This document shows, in pieces, positions 27,266 to 36,748 of a stretch of DNA of 64,000 bases. The position numbers and the translations under genes were made by a program. The first letter of the stretch is position 1; every line of letters begins with the position of its first letter. The stretch is from Lentimicrobium saccharophilum (GTDB lineage: Bacteria > Bacteroidota > Bacteroidia > Bacteroidales > Lentimicrobiaceae), in assembly GCF_001192835.1 (NCBI RefSeq), contig NZ_DF968182.1, forward strand, positions 194,349-258,348, in the 5' to 3' direction. Below the pieces are notes generated by a model. That model saw only the letters and a list, made by a program, of their open reading frames with translations. It was not told the DNA's origin and searched no databases.

Positions 27266-27853
27266 TCAGAATTTTTTCAGGATCCCGACACGGGCCGAGA
27301 GGTAGTTTAAGCTGAGTCCGGTTACATTGCCTTCCACTTCAATTTCACGGTTCAGTGAATTGAATTTGAGGCCCGGGGTGAGGCTCCAGTTGCGGCCCAG
27401 ATCAATGTCAATTCCTCCGGCCACCTGCCAGCCCAATCCATGGCCACTGTCGTAAATAATTTCTCCGGCAGTGTTTTCCACTTCAATATGGTTGTAAAGC
27501 CCGGCAGCCCTGGCATACCACGAAACCGGTGAGCTTCCGATGGCATGTTTGAACTGAAGTCCGAATACATAACCGGTTTCCTCGAAGTCTGCATCCTTTC
27601 CGGCAAAAGATTCCGGGGCCTGATTCCGGTTCCATCCCCAGCCTGCATAAAGCCCCAGATGAGGCATAAACTGATAATGGAAGATTCCTTCAAATCCAAA
27701 ACCGGTTTTCAGGTCGGCTCCACCAGGGTTTGAAACGGGAAATGCAACGCCGCTGCTCAGTTCGAAACCGGATTTCTTTGCATTGTCCTGGGCCATGCCG
27801 CTGAATGCAAGAACAGCGAAAAGTAAAAGTGTAAGTGCGGGTTTTGTTTTCAT
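27266..27853 (-). CDS. Outer-membrane beta-barrel protein (OmpA/OprB-like small barrel)
   Basis: 195 residues from ATG 27853 (MKTKPALTLLLF), where a clean signal peptide starts (cleaved near SGMAQD); a longer frame to 27925 has no signal character. Alternating amphipathic strands (GFELSSGVAFPVS, GFGFEGIFHYQF, LGLYAGWGWNRN, ETGYVFGLQFKHA, WSLTPGLKFNSLN) end in SARVGILKKF, a barrel-closing strand. Likely a porin-like or surface-anchoring barrel of unknown ligand. Confidence 0.75.
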   Translation of the reverse strand: MKTKPALTLLLFAVLAFSGMAQDNAKKSGFELSSGVAFPVSNPGGADLKTGFGFEGIFHYQFMPHLGLYAGWGWNRNQAPESFAGKDADFEETGYVFGLQFKHAIGSSPVSWYARAAGLYNHIEVENTAGEIIYDSGHGLGWQVAGGIDIDLGRNWSLTPGLKFNSLNREIEVEGNVTGLSLNYLSARVGILKKF

Positions 27854-27890
27854 CTCTTTGATTATTTGATTTGTTCCTGTGTTGATGAGG

Positions 27891-27898
27891 CAAAAGTA
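27891..27898 (-). promoter_or_regulatory. Candidate -7 box of the beta-barrel/lipoprotein pair (TACTTTTG)
   Basis: TAnnTTTG match on the minus strand, 38 bases before the ATG at 27853. Confidence 0.45.
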
Positions 27899-28026
27899 TT
27901 TTGAAGGACAGGCCCGGGAAAACAAAAGTGGTTAAACGCGCATACGGGCAGGTTGAAAGCGTAAAATTGCCGTGCGACCCGATCACCTTCCTGAAAAAAT
28001 CTGATTAATACTTATCAGACTTTTAA

Positions 28027-28060
28027 TTTGCTGATCCGGGCAATGAATTCAGTATATTTG
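28027..28060 (+). promoter_or_regulatory. Candidate promoter of T9SS protein gene (TTTG / TATATTTG)
   Basis: TTTG at 28027-28030 and TATATTTG at 28053-28060, spacer 22 bases, slightly longer than the usual 19-20. It predicts a leader of about 75 bases before the ATG at 28141. The same -7 octamer occurs at 29808-29815 before the tandem paralogue. Confidence 0.5.
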
Positions 28061-28140
28061 TGGATTAGCTATGTTAATTTCCCTTATTTGTCGATGGACG
28101 CATCTTAACAGGTATCCCTAACTTCCTAATAAAAGCAATC

Positions 28141-29676
28141 ATGCAAACGAAACAGAATCTGAGAATGGTGTTGGCAGCATCAATGATATTCCTGCCAATA
28201 CTTCTGTCGGGCCAGGCCCTGCAATGGTCTTTTAATTACGGCGGAAGCCAGAACGATTACTTAACCCGTATCATAAGCAGTAATTCAGGAGGATTTCTTG
28301 CAGGTGGAAACTCGTATTCCGCTGACATTGACCTGCCATCCAATGCCGGGAGTTCCGATGCCTGGGTGATTAAAGTCAACGCCCCGGGCGAAAAGGAGTT
28401 TGTCAGTGTTTTTGGGGGCAGTTCCGATGATATTTTTAAAGATGCCGTTGAGGTTGACAACGCCTACTTTATGATGTTATTCAACTCCTATTCTGCAAAT
28501 GGCGATTTCCCGGCCAATTCAGGAGACCTCGATATCTGGCTGAAAAGTATAACTTTTGACGGACAGGCTGGTGGCTCGCTGCATTTCGGCGGCAGCGGAA
28601 AAGATGACGCCGTTAAACTTGCGCAGGCTCCTGCCGGAAGTCACCTTATCGTCGGGCAGACCAACAGCAACGACGGAACTTTTGGAAGCGGACTGGGTGG
28701 TAAAGATGCGTTTTGTATAAGATTGTCTTCAACTTCGCAGATTACCTGGGTGAGGAAATTCGGAACCAAAGACGAAGATGGTTTTGTGGATGCACTGGCC
28801 CTGCCCGATGGCAATCTTCTGTTCTATGGCAGTAAGTTTCAGTCGAATCTCAATACCGGCTGGTTGCTGAAAACCAACTCTTTGGGTGAATTTTTGGATG
28901 AAGTAAACTTCGAAAAAGTCACCGGTGTATTTCCCGTGTGTATGATGCACCATGCCGGTCATATTTATGTTGCCGCCAATACCAATAACGTGGTCTCCAA
29001 AGTCACCAACCGGCATATGATGATCTATAAATTTGATGAAAACCTGGATTATGTTTCCATGAACGAAACCGGCGGAGGTGACGGCAACGATATTATTCTG
29101 GATATGAAACCTTACGACGACCAGCATATCCTTTGTCTGGTAGCTTCGAATACCAACCAATGGCCATTTCACGGCAATCACGGAGAATATGACCTTTTTT
29201 ATGTACTCTTTTCCAATGATTTCGGCCTTATTCACAGCAGGCCTTTTGGCGGATCAAGCTATGACGGGTCACATGAAAATGGTGGCAATTTCATTATGGA
29301 TGGTGCAATGGCTATTTGCGCCAGCAGGTCTTATTCCGGCGATGGCGACGTTCCGGGAAACTATGGCTCTTACGATGGCTGGATTTTCAAAGCGGACCCT
29401 TTATATTCCCTTGGTTTGCCGGATGAAGGGTTTGCTGCGGTTGCCGGAATACATGTATCCCCCAACCCGGCTGAGGATGAAATCCTTGTTTCGGGGATCC
29501 CGGATGACGCGGCTTTCATCACCATCACCGACCTCGCCGGCCGGCAGGTGTTCCATACAGGCGTTGACAAATCATCGGTAAATATTCCGCTCTCCGGCCT
29601 TCCGTCCGGGATGTATCTGGTAAGGGCCGCAACAAAAGGCAGGGTTCTGCCGCCGGTGAAGTTTTTCAGGCGCTGA
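28141..29676 (+). CDS. T9SS-secreted protein, tandem copy 1
   Basis: 511 residues: signal peptide (cleaved near LSGQA), a repetitive body of about seven propeller-like units marked by FGGSSDD, SGDLDIWLKS, FGSGLGGKDAFCIRL and GSYDGWIFKA, then a T9SS type A sorting domain (SPNPAEDEILVSG, TITDLAGRQV, GLPSGMYLVRA, C-terminal KFFRR). The repeated GG(S)xxD and DxW motifs suggest a seven-bladed surface propeller. The protein is collinear with the next gene but only moderately similar in the body, whereas the last 222 bp are strongly conserved. Confidence 0.82.
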   Translation: MQTKQNLRMVLAASMIFLPILLSGQALQWSFNYGGSQNDYLTRIISSNSGGFLAGGNSYSADIDLPSNAGSSDAWVIKVNAPGEKEFVSVFGGSSDDIFKDAVEVDNAYFMMLFNSYSANGDFPANSGDLDIWLKSITFDGQAGGSLHFGGSGKDDAVKLAQAPAGSHLIVGQTNSNDGTFGSGLGGKDAFCIRLSSTSQITWVRKFGTKDEDGFVDALALPDGNLLFYGSKFQSNLNTGWLLKTNSLGEFLDEVNFEKVTGVFPVCMMHHAGHIYVAANTNNVVSKVTNRHMMIYKFDENLDYVSMNETGGGDGNDIILDMKPYDDQHILCLVASNTNQWPFHGNHGEYDLFYVLFSNDFGLIHSRPFGGSSYDGSHENGGNFIMDGAMAICASRSYSGDGDVPGNYGSYDGWIFKADPLYSLGLPDEGFAAVAGIHVSPNPAEDEILVSGIPDDAAFITITDLAGRQVFHTGVDKSSVNIPLSGLPSGMYLVRAATKGRVLPPVKFFRR

Positions 29677-29807
29677 TTATAGTGTTGTATTATGCCTAAG
29701 CACTCCCGGATGCGTCAGTATCCGGGTAATCCTGAATCAGATCCGCTTGCGGCTATACCCTTATTTTGGTTTGTCCGATGAAAAGCGAGATCTGACGGCA
29801 GATTCTG

Positions 29808-29815
29808 TATATTTG
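29808..29815 (+). promoter_or_regulatory. Candidate -7 box of T9SS tandem copy 2 (TATATTTG)
   Basis: Same octamer as before copy 1; leader about 65 bases to the ATG at 29885. No TTTG at the right -33 distance was found. Confidence 0.4.
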
Positions 29816-29884
29816 TTGTTTATTGTTCATGCTGTCCGGACAATTATAATATGATTCCCTCTATACATTTAAAATGGAATTTGT

Positions 29885-31456
29885 ATGCTCGCTATCCCAA
29901 ATTTAAAAAGAATATTGCTGGCTTGGTATGTGATTTCTTTGCCGGTGATTGCATCCGGTCAGGCAGTGCAATGGTCGTTTAATTATGGCGGAAGTAATAC
30001 GGATTATCTTACGCGCGTTGTTAAAGGCCGCGAGGGAGGCTTTCTTGCTGCAGGACACACCTTTTCATCAGATACAGACATTCCCTTCAATACTGGTTTA
30101 TCCGACGCCTGGATGATCAGCACGGATGATGAAGGCAATAAAGACTATGTTGCAGTGCTTGGCGGCTCAAGTGATGAACTTGTAAAGGATCTCATTCAGC
30201 GGGAGGATTCGGTATATCTGGTACTCATCAATTCTAATTCATCCGACGGGGACTTTCCGGTAAACAACGGATCGTTTGATGTCTGGGTTAAGTGCATGAC
30301 TTCCGGTGGAGTGAGCATTGAAGGATTTCATTTCGGAGGCAGCAGTAACGATGAGGCTTTTCGCATAGTCCCCACCCATGACAACGGTTACCTTATTGTC
30401 GGGCGAACCGGCAGTTTCGACGGCACTTTCTCAAATTCAATCTCAATGGGAGGCGACGACGCTTTTTGCATCAGGCTGGACGCTCAGTTTCAGGTAATCT
30501 GGGCCAGGAAATACGGCAGTGAAGACAACGATGGCTTTGTGCATGCGGTGGTGCTTCCTGACAGCAACCTGATGTTCTATGGGAGTAAGCATATCGGAAT
30601 AACAGATAAGCTGTGGCTCATGAAAACAAATCCGGAGGGGGAAGTGATTGATGAAGAATGCCCGTCGCATTTAACCGGTACCTATCCGGTATGCATGTTG
30701 TATCATGCTGACAGTTATTATCTGGCTCGAAATACCGATAACACTATCAATAATACTCCGGGGCAACATGCTGATATTATTGTTTTTGATGAATTTGTTG
30801 GTGATACACTTGAACAACGGATGGGAATCACAATGGGAGGGATCACAGGATCTGATATTATTGCGGACATGAAAATTTATAATGATGAATATCTGCTTTG
30901 CCTGATTGTTTCCAATTCCAATTCAGGAATGTTCCCGGCCAATCACGGGGGTTATGATATTTACACTTTATTGATGACAAGCGGTTTTGTTAATTGGGGG
31001 GAAATTTTGAGTACGTGGCCCCTGGGAGGTTCTGACAATGAAGGTTGGGCATTGAAATCAGCAAGCCTCTGTGTTGATGAGGATATGGCTGTAATAGCCA
31101 GTAACTCCTATTCGTCCGATTGGGACCTGCCTGCACATTATGGGCAGGGCGATGGATGGATGCTAAGGACAAATCCGCTCCTGGGTGTTGGCCTGAAGGG
31201 TAGTTGTTTTCCGGATGCGCGGCCGGCAATGGTTGTATCCCCCAACCCGGCAGAGGATGAAATCCTTGTTTCGGGTATCCCGGATGAAGCGGCTTTCATC
31301 ACCATCACCGACCTCGCCGGCCGTCAGGTATCCCGGACTGTCGTTGACGGGTCATCGGTAAATATTCCGCTCTCCGGCCTTCCGTCAGGGATGTATCTGG
31401 TAAGGGCGGAAGCAAAAGACAGGGTTCTGCCGCCGGTGAAGTTTGTCAGGCGCTGA
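29885..31456 (+). CDS. T9SS-secreted protein, tandem copy 2
   Basis: 523 residues, paralogue of the preceding gene. Shared start (ALQWSFNYGGS vs AVQWSFNYGGS), repeats such as LGGSSDELVKDLI, FHFGGSSNDEAFRI and GGDDAFCIRLDAQ, and the same T9SS sorting domain (SPNPAEDEILVSG ... VKFVRR). Exported through the outer membrane and anchored or released after sorting-domain cleavage; ligand unknown. It converges with the sodium/solute symporter gene with a 24-base gap. Confidence 0.82.
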   Translation: MLAIPNLKRILLAWYVISLPVIASGQAVQWSFNYGGSNTDYLTRVVKGREGGFLAAGHTFSSDTDIPFNTGLSDAWMISTDDEGNKDYVAVLGGSSDELVKDLIQREDSVYLVLINSNSSDGDFPVNNGSFDVWVKCMTSGGVSIEGFHFGGSSNDEAFRIVPTHDNGYLIVGRTGSFDGTFSNSISMGGDDAFCIRLDAQFQVIWARKYGSEDNDGFVHAVVLPDSNLMFYGSKHIGITDKLWLMKTNPEGEVIDEECPSHLTGTYPVCMLYHADSYYLARNTDNTINNTPGQHADIIVFDEFVGDTLEQRMGITMGGITGSDIIADMKIYNDEYLLCLIVSNSNSGMFPANHGGYDIYTLLMTSGFVNWGEILSTWPLGGSDNEGWALKSASLCVDEDMAVIASNSYSSDWDLPAHYGQGDGWMLRTNPLLGVGLKGSCFPDARPAMVVSPNPAEDEILVSGIPDEAAFITITDLAGRQVSRTVVDGSSVNIPLSGLPSGMYLVRAEAKDRVLPPVKFVRR

Positions 31457-31480
31457 GAAAGACCGCGGCAAAACGCAGCT

Positions 31481-33121
31481 TTACCAGAGCGCGGCATAAA
31501 GCACGGTCAGTATCAGCATAATCACATAAGCCGCGATGTTGAAGTTCCTGCCGGTTTTAAAGGTTTCGCGCGGCAGGGGAATGGCTTTCGGATCCTCGTC
31601 GGTTTTTGCCGTACTCAGGCTTACCATCACGATAATGGCAATGGTAATCAGACAGGTGTACATCATCTGATCGAGGAAGGGCATCTCAAGCGGCAGCAAC
31701 TTCAGCAGCAGCGCAACCGGAATGGAGCTTAAAACGCCTGTTATGGCAGCCCGCGTGGTTGCCCGTTTCCAGAATAATCCCATCAGGAAAACGGCCAGGA
31801 TGCCCGGACTCACCACCCCGGTATATTCCTGGATGTACTGAAACATCTGGGGCATGGTATTCAGCGCCGGAGCTACAAAAACCGCGATGGCCAGGGCTGC
31901 GATAACGGCGATGCGGCCTGTAAGAACAAGGTCGGAGCCGTCGGTCCGCTTGGAGAAGTAAGGTTTGTAAATGTCCATGGTAAAGATGGTGGCCGTGGAA
32001 TTCAGCATGGAAGCCAGCGAAGAAACGATGGCGGCAGCCAGCGCCGCGACCACCAGTCCCTTGATTCCTGCCGGGATAAAGGTTTTGATCAGCCAGGGAT
32101 AGGAGATATCGTAATTGATGCCGCCACCGGGCCGGTTAAAAACCGTTTTCACCCCGTCAATCACAACGGTGCCTTCCGGCTGCATGTACATAACATAGGC
32201 GATGATACCCGGAATAACCACCAGCAAAGGCAGCAGCAGTTTCAGGAAAGCGGCAAACGCAAGCCCTTTCTGCGCTTCGCGCAGCGACTTCGCGGCCAGC
32301 GCCCGCTGAATGATGTACTGGTTAAACCCGAAGTAGTAGAGATTGGCCACCCACATGCCGCCGATAATCACACCGATGCCCGGCAGGTTCAGAAATTCGG
32401 GGTGGTCCCTGCGAAGGATCATGTGGAATTTATCCCCTGCCACCTGGTAAACATGGTCCAGCCCGGCCAGCACACCGCCGGCAGGTGTTACCTGATCGAG
32501 GGCGATAAAGGTGGTGATCAGCCCGCCGGCTACCAGCAATATAACCTGAATTACGTCAGTCCATGCTACGGCCGACAAGCCTCCCCAGATGGAATACGCG
32601 GCGGCAAAAAGTGCCAGTCCCAGTATCAGCGGAAATATCATACTCCCGTCGCCGGTACCTGCAATGGTATCCAGGGCCTTTGCCCCGAGAAACAAGACCG
32701 AGGTAAGGTTGACAAAAATAAACAGCGCCACCCAGAAAACGGCCAGGATGGTTTTCAGGTTGGTATTAAACCTTTTTTCGATGAATTCGGGAATGGTAAA
32801 CAGCTCCTGCCGGATAAAAACAGGCAGAAAATACTTGGCCACCACAATCAGGGTAATGGCGCCCATCCACTCGTAACTGGCAATGGCCAGGCCAATGGCA
32901 AACCCCGAACCCGACATGCCGATAAACTGCTCGGCGGAGATGTTGGCCGCGATGAGCGAAGCGCCTATGGCCCAGAAGGGAAGGCTCTTCTTTGCCAGAA
33001 AGTAGTCCTCGGCACTCTTTTTCTCCCCTTTTTTGCTGCGCGACACCCAGAGCCCTACCGATAGTATTAAAATGCCGTAGGCTGCAAAGATCAGGTAATC
33101 AATCAGTTGAAAATTTTCCAT
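31481..33121 (-). CDS. Sodium/solute symporter (SSS/SGLT family)
   Basis: 546 residues with about 14 membrane helices. Family blocks: NISAEQFIGMSGSGFAIGLA (first bundle helix), the SIWGGLSAVAWTDVIQ motif and RAAITGVLSSIPVALLLK. This is the sugar/myo-inositol/sialic-acid branch (SglT-like) of the family, coupling Na+ influx to solute uptake; the substrate cannot be read from sequence. It is transcribed away from the lipase-glycerol kinase operon, from a promoter with good spacing at 33183-33213. Confidence 0.92.
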   Translation of the reverse strand: MENFQLIDYLIFAAYGILILSVGLWVSRSKKGEKKSAEDYFLAKKSLPFWAIGASLIAANISAEQFIGMSGSGFAIGLAIASYEWMGAITLIVVAKYFLPVFIRQELFTIPEFIEKRFNTNLKTILAVFWVALFIFVNLTSVLFLGAKALDTIAGTGDGSMIFPLILGLALFAAAYSIWGGLSAVAWTDVIQVILLVAGGLITTFIALDQVTPAGGVLAGLDHVYQVAGDKFHMILRRDHPEFLNLPGIGVIIGGMWVANLYYFGFNQYIIQRALAAKSLREAQKGLAFAAFLKLLLPLLVVIPGIIAYVMYMQPEGTVVIDGVKTVFNRPGGGINYDISYPWLIKTFIPAGIKGLVVAALAAAIVSSLASMLNSTATIFTMDIYKPYFSKRTDGSDLVLTGRIAVIAALAIAVFVAPALNTMPQMFQYIQEYTGVVSPGILAVFLMGLFWKRATTRAAITGVLSSIPVALLLKLLPLEMPFLDQMMYTCLITIAIIVMVSLSTAKTDEDPKAIPLPRETFKTGRNFNIAAYVIMLILTVLYAALW

Positions 33122-33182
33122 AATGGCTGTTTTAAAGTGGGGGACTGAATATTTCAGGGACTGGCCAAACGCTTACCGGAAA

Positions 33183-33213
33183 CAAATATATAAAGTCACC
33201 GGTCATCTTCAAA
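33183..33213 (-). promoter_or_regulatory. Promoter of the symporter gene (-33 TTTG, 19 bp, -7 TATATTTG)
   Basis: On the minus strand, TTTG (33210-33213) and TATATTTG (33183-33190) are separated by exactly 19 bases, the consensus Bacteroidota spacing. It gives a leader of about 55 bases before the ATG at 33121. Confidence 0.72.
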
Positions 33214-33456
33214 ATCAAATCAGCGCATCCTCCCGGCAACCGTTTATGCTTTTATAAAGGACGGCAGCAATAAATATTTCCGGCCTGCGGACATTGGCAG
33301 GTAATTGTGGATCAGCAGCTAAACCCATATAGGTCAGAGTCATTCTGATCCCGCATTTTGCGGGAGAAGAATCTCGTAATTTACCGGACAGCAGTGATTG
33401 GAAATTAATCCTGCCCTTCTTTCAACGGATACCCCGGATATTTAACGATCAACCCG

Positions 33457-33464
33457 TATCTTTG
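33457..33464 (+). promoter_or_regulatory. Candidate -7 box of the lipase-glpK operon (TATCTTTG)
   Basis: Exact TAnnTTTG match whose last base is the G of a GTG codon that opens a longer frame; transcription would begin downstream of that GTG, so the ATG at 33518 is the better start. Confidence 0.55.
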
Positions 33465-33517
33465 TGATTGGCGCTGCCTTTGCAGCGTATAATCCATTTC
33501 CCAAACAGGTGATTTAT

Positions 33518-34357
33518 ATGCAGCATTCTACCACCTCCTGGAAAACCGGCGACGGGCTGACCATTTTTGCCCAATACTGGCAACCGGCCGGACCTGTGCC
33601 CAAAGCGGTTGTCTGTTTTGTGCACGGCATCGGCGACCACTCTTCACGCCATGTACATGTTGCCCGGGCTTTTACAGATGCCGGATTTGTCTTTTTCACC
33701 GCCGACCAGCGCGGGCACGGGCAATCGCAGGGGCAGCGCGGCCATTTCCCTTCGCGGGAGGCAATCCTGCACGACACCGATCTGTTGCTGCAACATGCTT
33801 CTGAATTGTTTCCGTGTCTTCCGGTGATACTTTTCGGGCACAGCATGGGAGGGATACTCGTCCTGTTTTATGCCCTGGAAAGCAATCCCGACATCGCCGG
33901 GGTTATTTCCAACAGCCCGGGACTGCACAATGCCCTGAAAAAGAAACCCCTGCTGATTTTTGCCGCTCGTGTGCTCGGCAGCATATTTCCCCGCATGTCT
34001 ATTTCCAACGGGCTGGACCTCAATGGTATTTCGCGCGACCCGCTGATGGTTCAGGCTTACAAAAGCGACCCGTTGATCCACGACTGCATCACCATGGGCC
34101 TCGGAAAAGTAATGCTTAAAGTAACCAGCCAAACCCTCGCACGGGCAGCTTCGTTTCCTTTGCCCCTGCTGCTGATGCATGGCAAAGCAGATATCATCAC
34201 CTATGCCTCGGGCAGCGAAGCCTTTGCTGCCGTCAATCCGGGCAAATGCAAACTGATTCTTTGGGAAAAAGCCTTTCATGAAATTCACAATGAGCCTGAA
34301 CAGCAGGAAGTGATGTCGGCAATGACCTCATGGGTGCAGGATCTGATCAGCAGGTAA
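33518..34357 (+). CDS. Monoacylglycerol lipase / lysophospholipase-like alpha/beta hydrolase
   Basis: 279 residues from ATG 33518. Serine hydrolase of the monoglyceride-lipase branch: [12 protein letters not shown] with the HG oxyanion motif, [15 protein letters not shown], nucleophile elbow GHSMGG (Ser109), Asp in [10 protein letters not shown] and His in FHEIHNEPE. No signal peptide, so it acts on imported or membrane monoglycerides in the cytosol. Glycerol kinase follows after 7 bases, supporting a glycerolipid-to-glycerol-3-phosphate route. The earlier in-frame GTG (33464) is rejected because it lies within the promoter box. Confidence 0.88.
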   Translation: MQHSTTSWKTGDGLTIFAQYWQPAGPVPKAVVCFVHGIGDHSSRHVHVARAFTDAGFVFFTADQRGHGQSQGQRGHFPSREAILHDTDLLLQHASELFPCLPVILFGHSMGGILVLFYALESNPDIAGVISNSPGLHNALKKKPLLIFAARVLGSIFPRMSISNGLDLNGISRDPLMVQAYKSDPLIHDCITMGLGKVMLKVTSQTLARAASFPLPLLLMHGKADIITYASGSEAFAAVNPGKCKLILWEKAFHEIHNEPEQQEVMSAMTSWVQDLISR

Positions 34358-34364
34358 GCGGCAT

Positions 34365-35858
34365 ATGGAAAAGTATATATTAGCCCTCGATCAGGGCACC
34401 ACCAGCTCAAGGGCCCTGATTTTCGACCGGCAGGGAAACATTTGTTCCATTGCCCGGAAGGAGTTGCGGCAGCATTACCCGCAGCCGGGATGGGTTGAGC
34501 ACGACCCCGCCGAAATCTGGGCATCCCAGGTGTCGGTCGCGGTGGAAGCGATGTCGAAGATCAGCATCAGCGGCAGGCAGCTGGCGGGGGCGGGCATCAC
34601 CAACCAGCGCGAAACCACGGTAGTGTGGGACAGAAACACGGGCGAGCCTGTGTACAATGCCATTGTATGGCAGGACCGCCGCACTGCTGCCTACTGCGAT
34701 GAGCTGAAGAACCTCGGCCTTTCTGCGTTGCTGCGCGGGAAAACAGGGCTTGAATCCGACGCCTACTTCAGCGGGCCGAAGATCCGCTGGATACTCGATC
34801 ATGTTCCGGGGGCCAGGCTGAAGGCTGAACGGGGGCAACTCGCGTTCGGCACCATTGATTCATGGCTTGTGTGGAAACTTACCGGCGGACGGGTGCATGT
34901 GACCGATGTGAGTAATGCCTCGCGCACCCTGCTTTTCAATATCCATGACCTCTGCTGGGACGAAGAGTTGCTGGAGCTGATGCATATCCCCGCTTCACTG
35001 ATGCCCGTGGTGGCCTCCAGCAGCGAAGTTTACGGGTTTGTGACGGATGCTTTCGGCGGCGCGGAGGTGCCCGTTGCCGGAATCGCCGGTGACCAGCAGG
35101 CGGCACTGTTCGGGCAGATGTGCCTTGAAAAAGGGATGGTGAAAAATACTTACGGCACCGGTTGTTTTATGCTGATGAACACAGGGGGGGAGCCGTTTAT
35201 ATCGGAGAACCGCCTGCTTACCACCGTGGCCTGGCAGATGAACGGACAAACCACCTACGCCCTTGAAGGCAGCATATTTATGGCGGGCGCTGTGCTGCAA
35301 TGGCTGCGCGACGGGCTTGGCATTATACAATCATCGGCGGAAGCCGATGCCCTGGCCCGGCAGGTAAGCGATACCGGCGGACTGTATTTTGTCCCTGCAT
35401 TTACAGGCCTGGGCGCCCCGCACTGGGACCAGTATGCCCGCGGACTGATGATAGGGCTGAACCGGGGCACCACCCCTGCGCACATTGCCAGGGCCGCGCT
35501 TGAGAGCATCGCTTTTCAAACCCTTGATGTGCTGCAGGTGATGGAACAGGATACAAACCTTAAGATTCATGAACTGCGTGTGGATGGAGGCGCCTCGGCA
35601 AGCAACCTGCTGATGCAGATACAGGCCGACCTGCTGGGCATTCCCGTGGTGCGCCCGCGGATAACGGAATCCACGGCAGCCGGGGCTGCCTGCCTTGCCG
35701 GACTGGCCACCGGATTCTGGAAAGATATCAATGAAATTGCCGGTCAATGGCAACGCGAGCTTGTATTCAGTCCATCAGCCGACCCCAACCAGGCCCGGAT
35801 TAAGAAACTGCGATGGGCCGATGCGGTGAAAAGATCCGGAAGATGGGAGCGGGAATGA
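34365..35858 (+). CDS. glpK: Glycerol kinase
   Basis: 497 residues, the usual length. ATP-dependent phosphorylation of glycerol. Family blocks: [16 protein letters not shown] (N-terminal phosphate loop), [72 protein letters not shown], and [15 protein letters not shown]. Directly coupled to the lipase upstream. Neither glpF nor glpD is in the window. Confidence 0.95.
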   Translation: MEKYILALDQGTTSSRALIFDRQGNICSIARKELRQHYPQPGWVEHDPAEIWASQVSVAVEAMSKISISGRQLAGAGITNQRETTVVWDRNTGEPVYNAIVWQDRRTAAYCDELKNLGLSALLRGKTGLESDAYFSGPKIRWILDHVPGARLKAERGQLAFGTIDSWLVWKLTGGRVHVTDVSNASRTLLFNIHDLCWDEELLELMHIPASLMPVVASSSEVYGFVTDAFGGAEVPVAGIAGDQQAALFGQMCLEKGMVKNTYGTGCFMLMNTGGEPFISENRLLTTVAWQMNGQTTYALEGSIFMAGAVLQWLRDGLGIIQSSAEADALARQVSDTGGLYFVPAFTGLGAPHWDQYARGLMIGLNRGTTPAHIARAALESIAFQTLDVLQVMEQDTNLKIHELRVDGGASASNLLMQIQADLLGIPVVRPRITESTAAGAACLAGLATGFWKDINEIAGQWQRELVFSPSADPNQARIKKLRWADAVKRSGRWERE

Positions 35859-35878
35859 ACAGGAGAGCTGCCTTATGA

Positions 35879-36343
35879 TTATTCGTATTTGAGCATCAAC
35901 CATTGTTCAATATATCCTATTTCTGTTATAAGCGGCCCAGCCGTGGGCATCTGCTTCCAGTCCTCCAGAATTTTTCTCATTTCAGATAGAAATACCTGAT
36001 CTCTTTCCTGATTAAAATAAAGATACAACGCCATTACCCGCAGCCAGTCCAGGCGCTGGTAATTATCGGCAGGATCGGTGGATTTGGTCAGGTAGTTATG
36101 AAAGGTTTGCAGCAGTAGGTCTTTTTGAGGTAAAGGCGGAACCAGAATGTTCAGTTTGCGCACTGCAACGAAGCCCGGTAGTTTGGGTACCACTGTGCGA
36201 AGGGTAAAATAGTCTTTTGGAATGTCGATGACTATTGTTTCTTTCTGAAAATTTACTCAGAGGTACAGTGAATCAATGGGTTGCTGGGCGCGGGAGATGC
36301 CGCTGATGGCGATAAAGAAAAGGAGTATGATTGTTTTTTTCAT
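35879..36343 (-). pseudogene. Secreted-protein gene interrupted by an in-frame TGA
   Basis: From ATG 36343 the frame encodes a clean signal peptide (MKKTIILLFF ... SRAQ) and QPIDSLYL, then a TGA at 36257-36259 (codon 29), then continues in the same frame with VNFQKETIVIDIPK and 125 further codons to 35879. Only the single stop breaks it, and a CGA-to-TGA transition would explain it. A shorter frame from GTG at 36193 would give 104 residues without a signal peptide and is less likely. The intact product would be about 154 residues, helical and of unknown family. A sequencing error or recoding are alternatives. Confidence 0.7.
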
Positions 36344-36748
36344 GGGACAGGTTTTGTAGTTTTTTTTTGACAGGATTGACAGGATTTACAGGTTTTTTTC
36401 TCAGTTCTAATTATTTCGGCTTGTCTACCGGTGGTCCCGACTCCGCGAAACCCGGATGGTCCCGGCTTCGCTCGACCACCGGTTTTACAGTTGTTGATTG
36501 ATTCTTTCGTTGCATGAGTGATAGCTGGTGGGCGCAATCGAACCAAGCTACCGGATGGTCTCGGCTTCGCTCGACCACCGGTTTTACAGTTGTTGCTTTT
36601 ATTAACGGTTGGTGGTTGAGCGAAGCCGAAACCACCAAAAAAAAGCGAAGCCATTAGTGGCAAAACGGTGGTTGGTGAGCTTTCGTCGAACCAAGCCGTT
36701 GGTGGTCGGGCGGTACCGATAGCAATCGGTACGAGACCACCAATAACC
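36344..36748. repeat. Cluster of REP-like palindromic repeats
   Basis: A 45-bp direct repeat containing GGCTTCGCTCGACCACCGG occurs at 36452-36496 and 36551-36595 with one mismatch. An inverted relative with ends GGTGGTT/AACCACC lies at 36611-36636. At 36701-36741 an imperfect hairpin has outer arms GGTGGTC/GACCACC and an inner 8-bp stem GTACCGAT/ATCGGTAC. All share GGTGGT/ACCACC termini. A separate tandem GACAGGATT repeat is at about 36369-36393. The 405-bp interval holds no gene. Confidence 0.85.

Larger units (their letters stand above)
33122..33517. other. Divergent intergenic region of the symporter and lipase genes
   Basis: 396 bases holding the symporter promoter (33183-33213) and the lipase -7 box (33457-33464). 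Between them (33214-33456) no gene, hairpin or repeat was recognised. Confidence 0.6.

Noticed and set aside
29705-29726. CCCGGAT/ATCCGGG hairpin after the first T9SS tandem gene
   Set aside because: Seven-bp stem without a following T tract; not enough to call a terminator.
33464-33517. Longer GTG start for the lipase gene
   Set aside because: The GTG is part of the TATCTTTG promoter box, so it would not be transcribed.
36340-36663. Open frame on the minus strand through the palindromic repeat cluster
   Set aside because: Its translation is the repeat itself in frame (GGRAKP repeated); no gene-like features.
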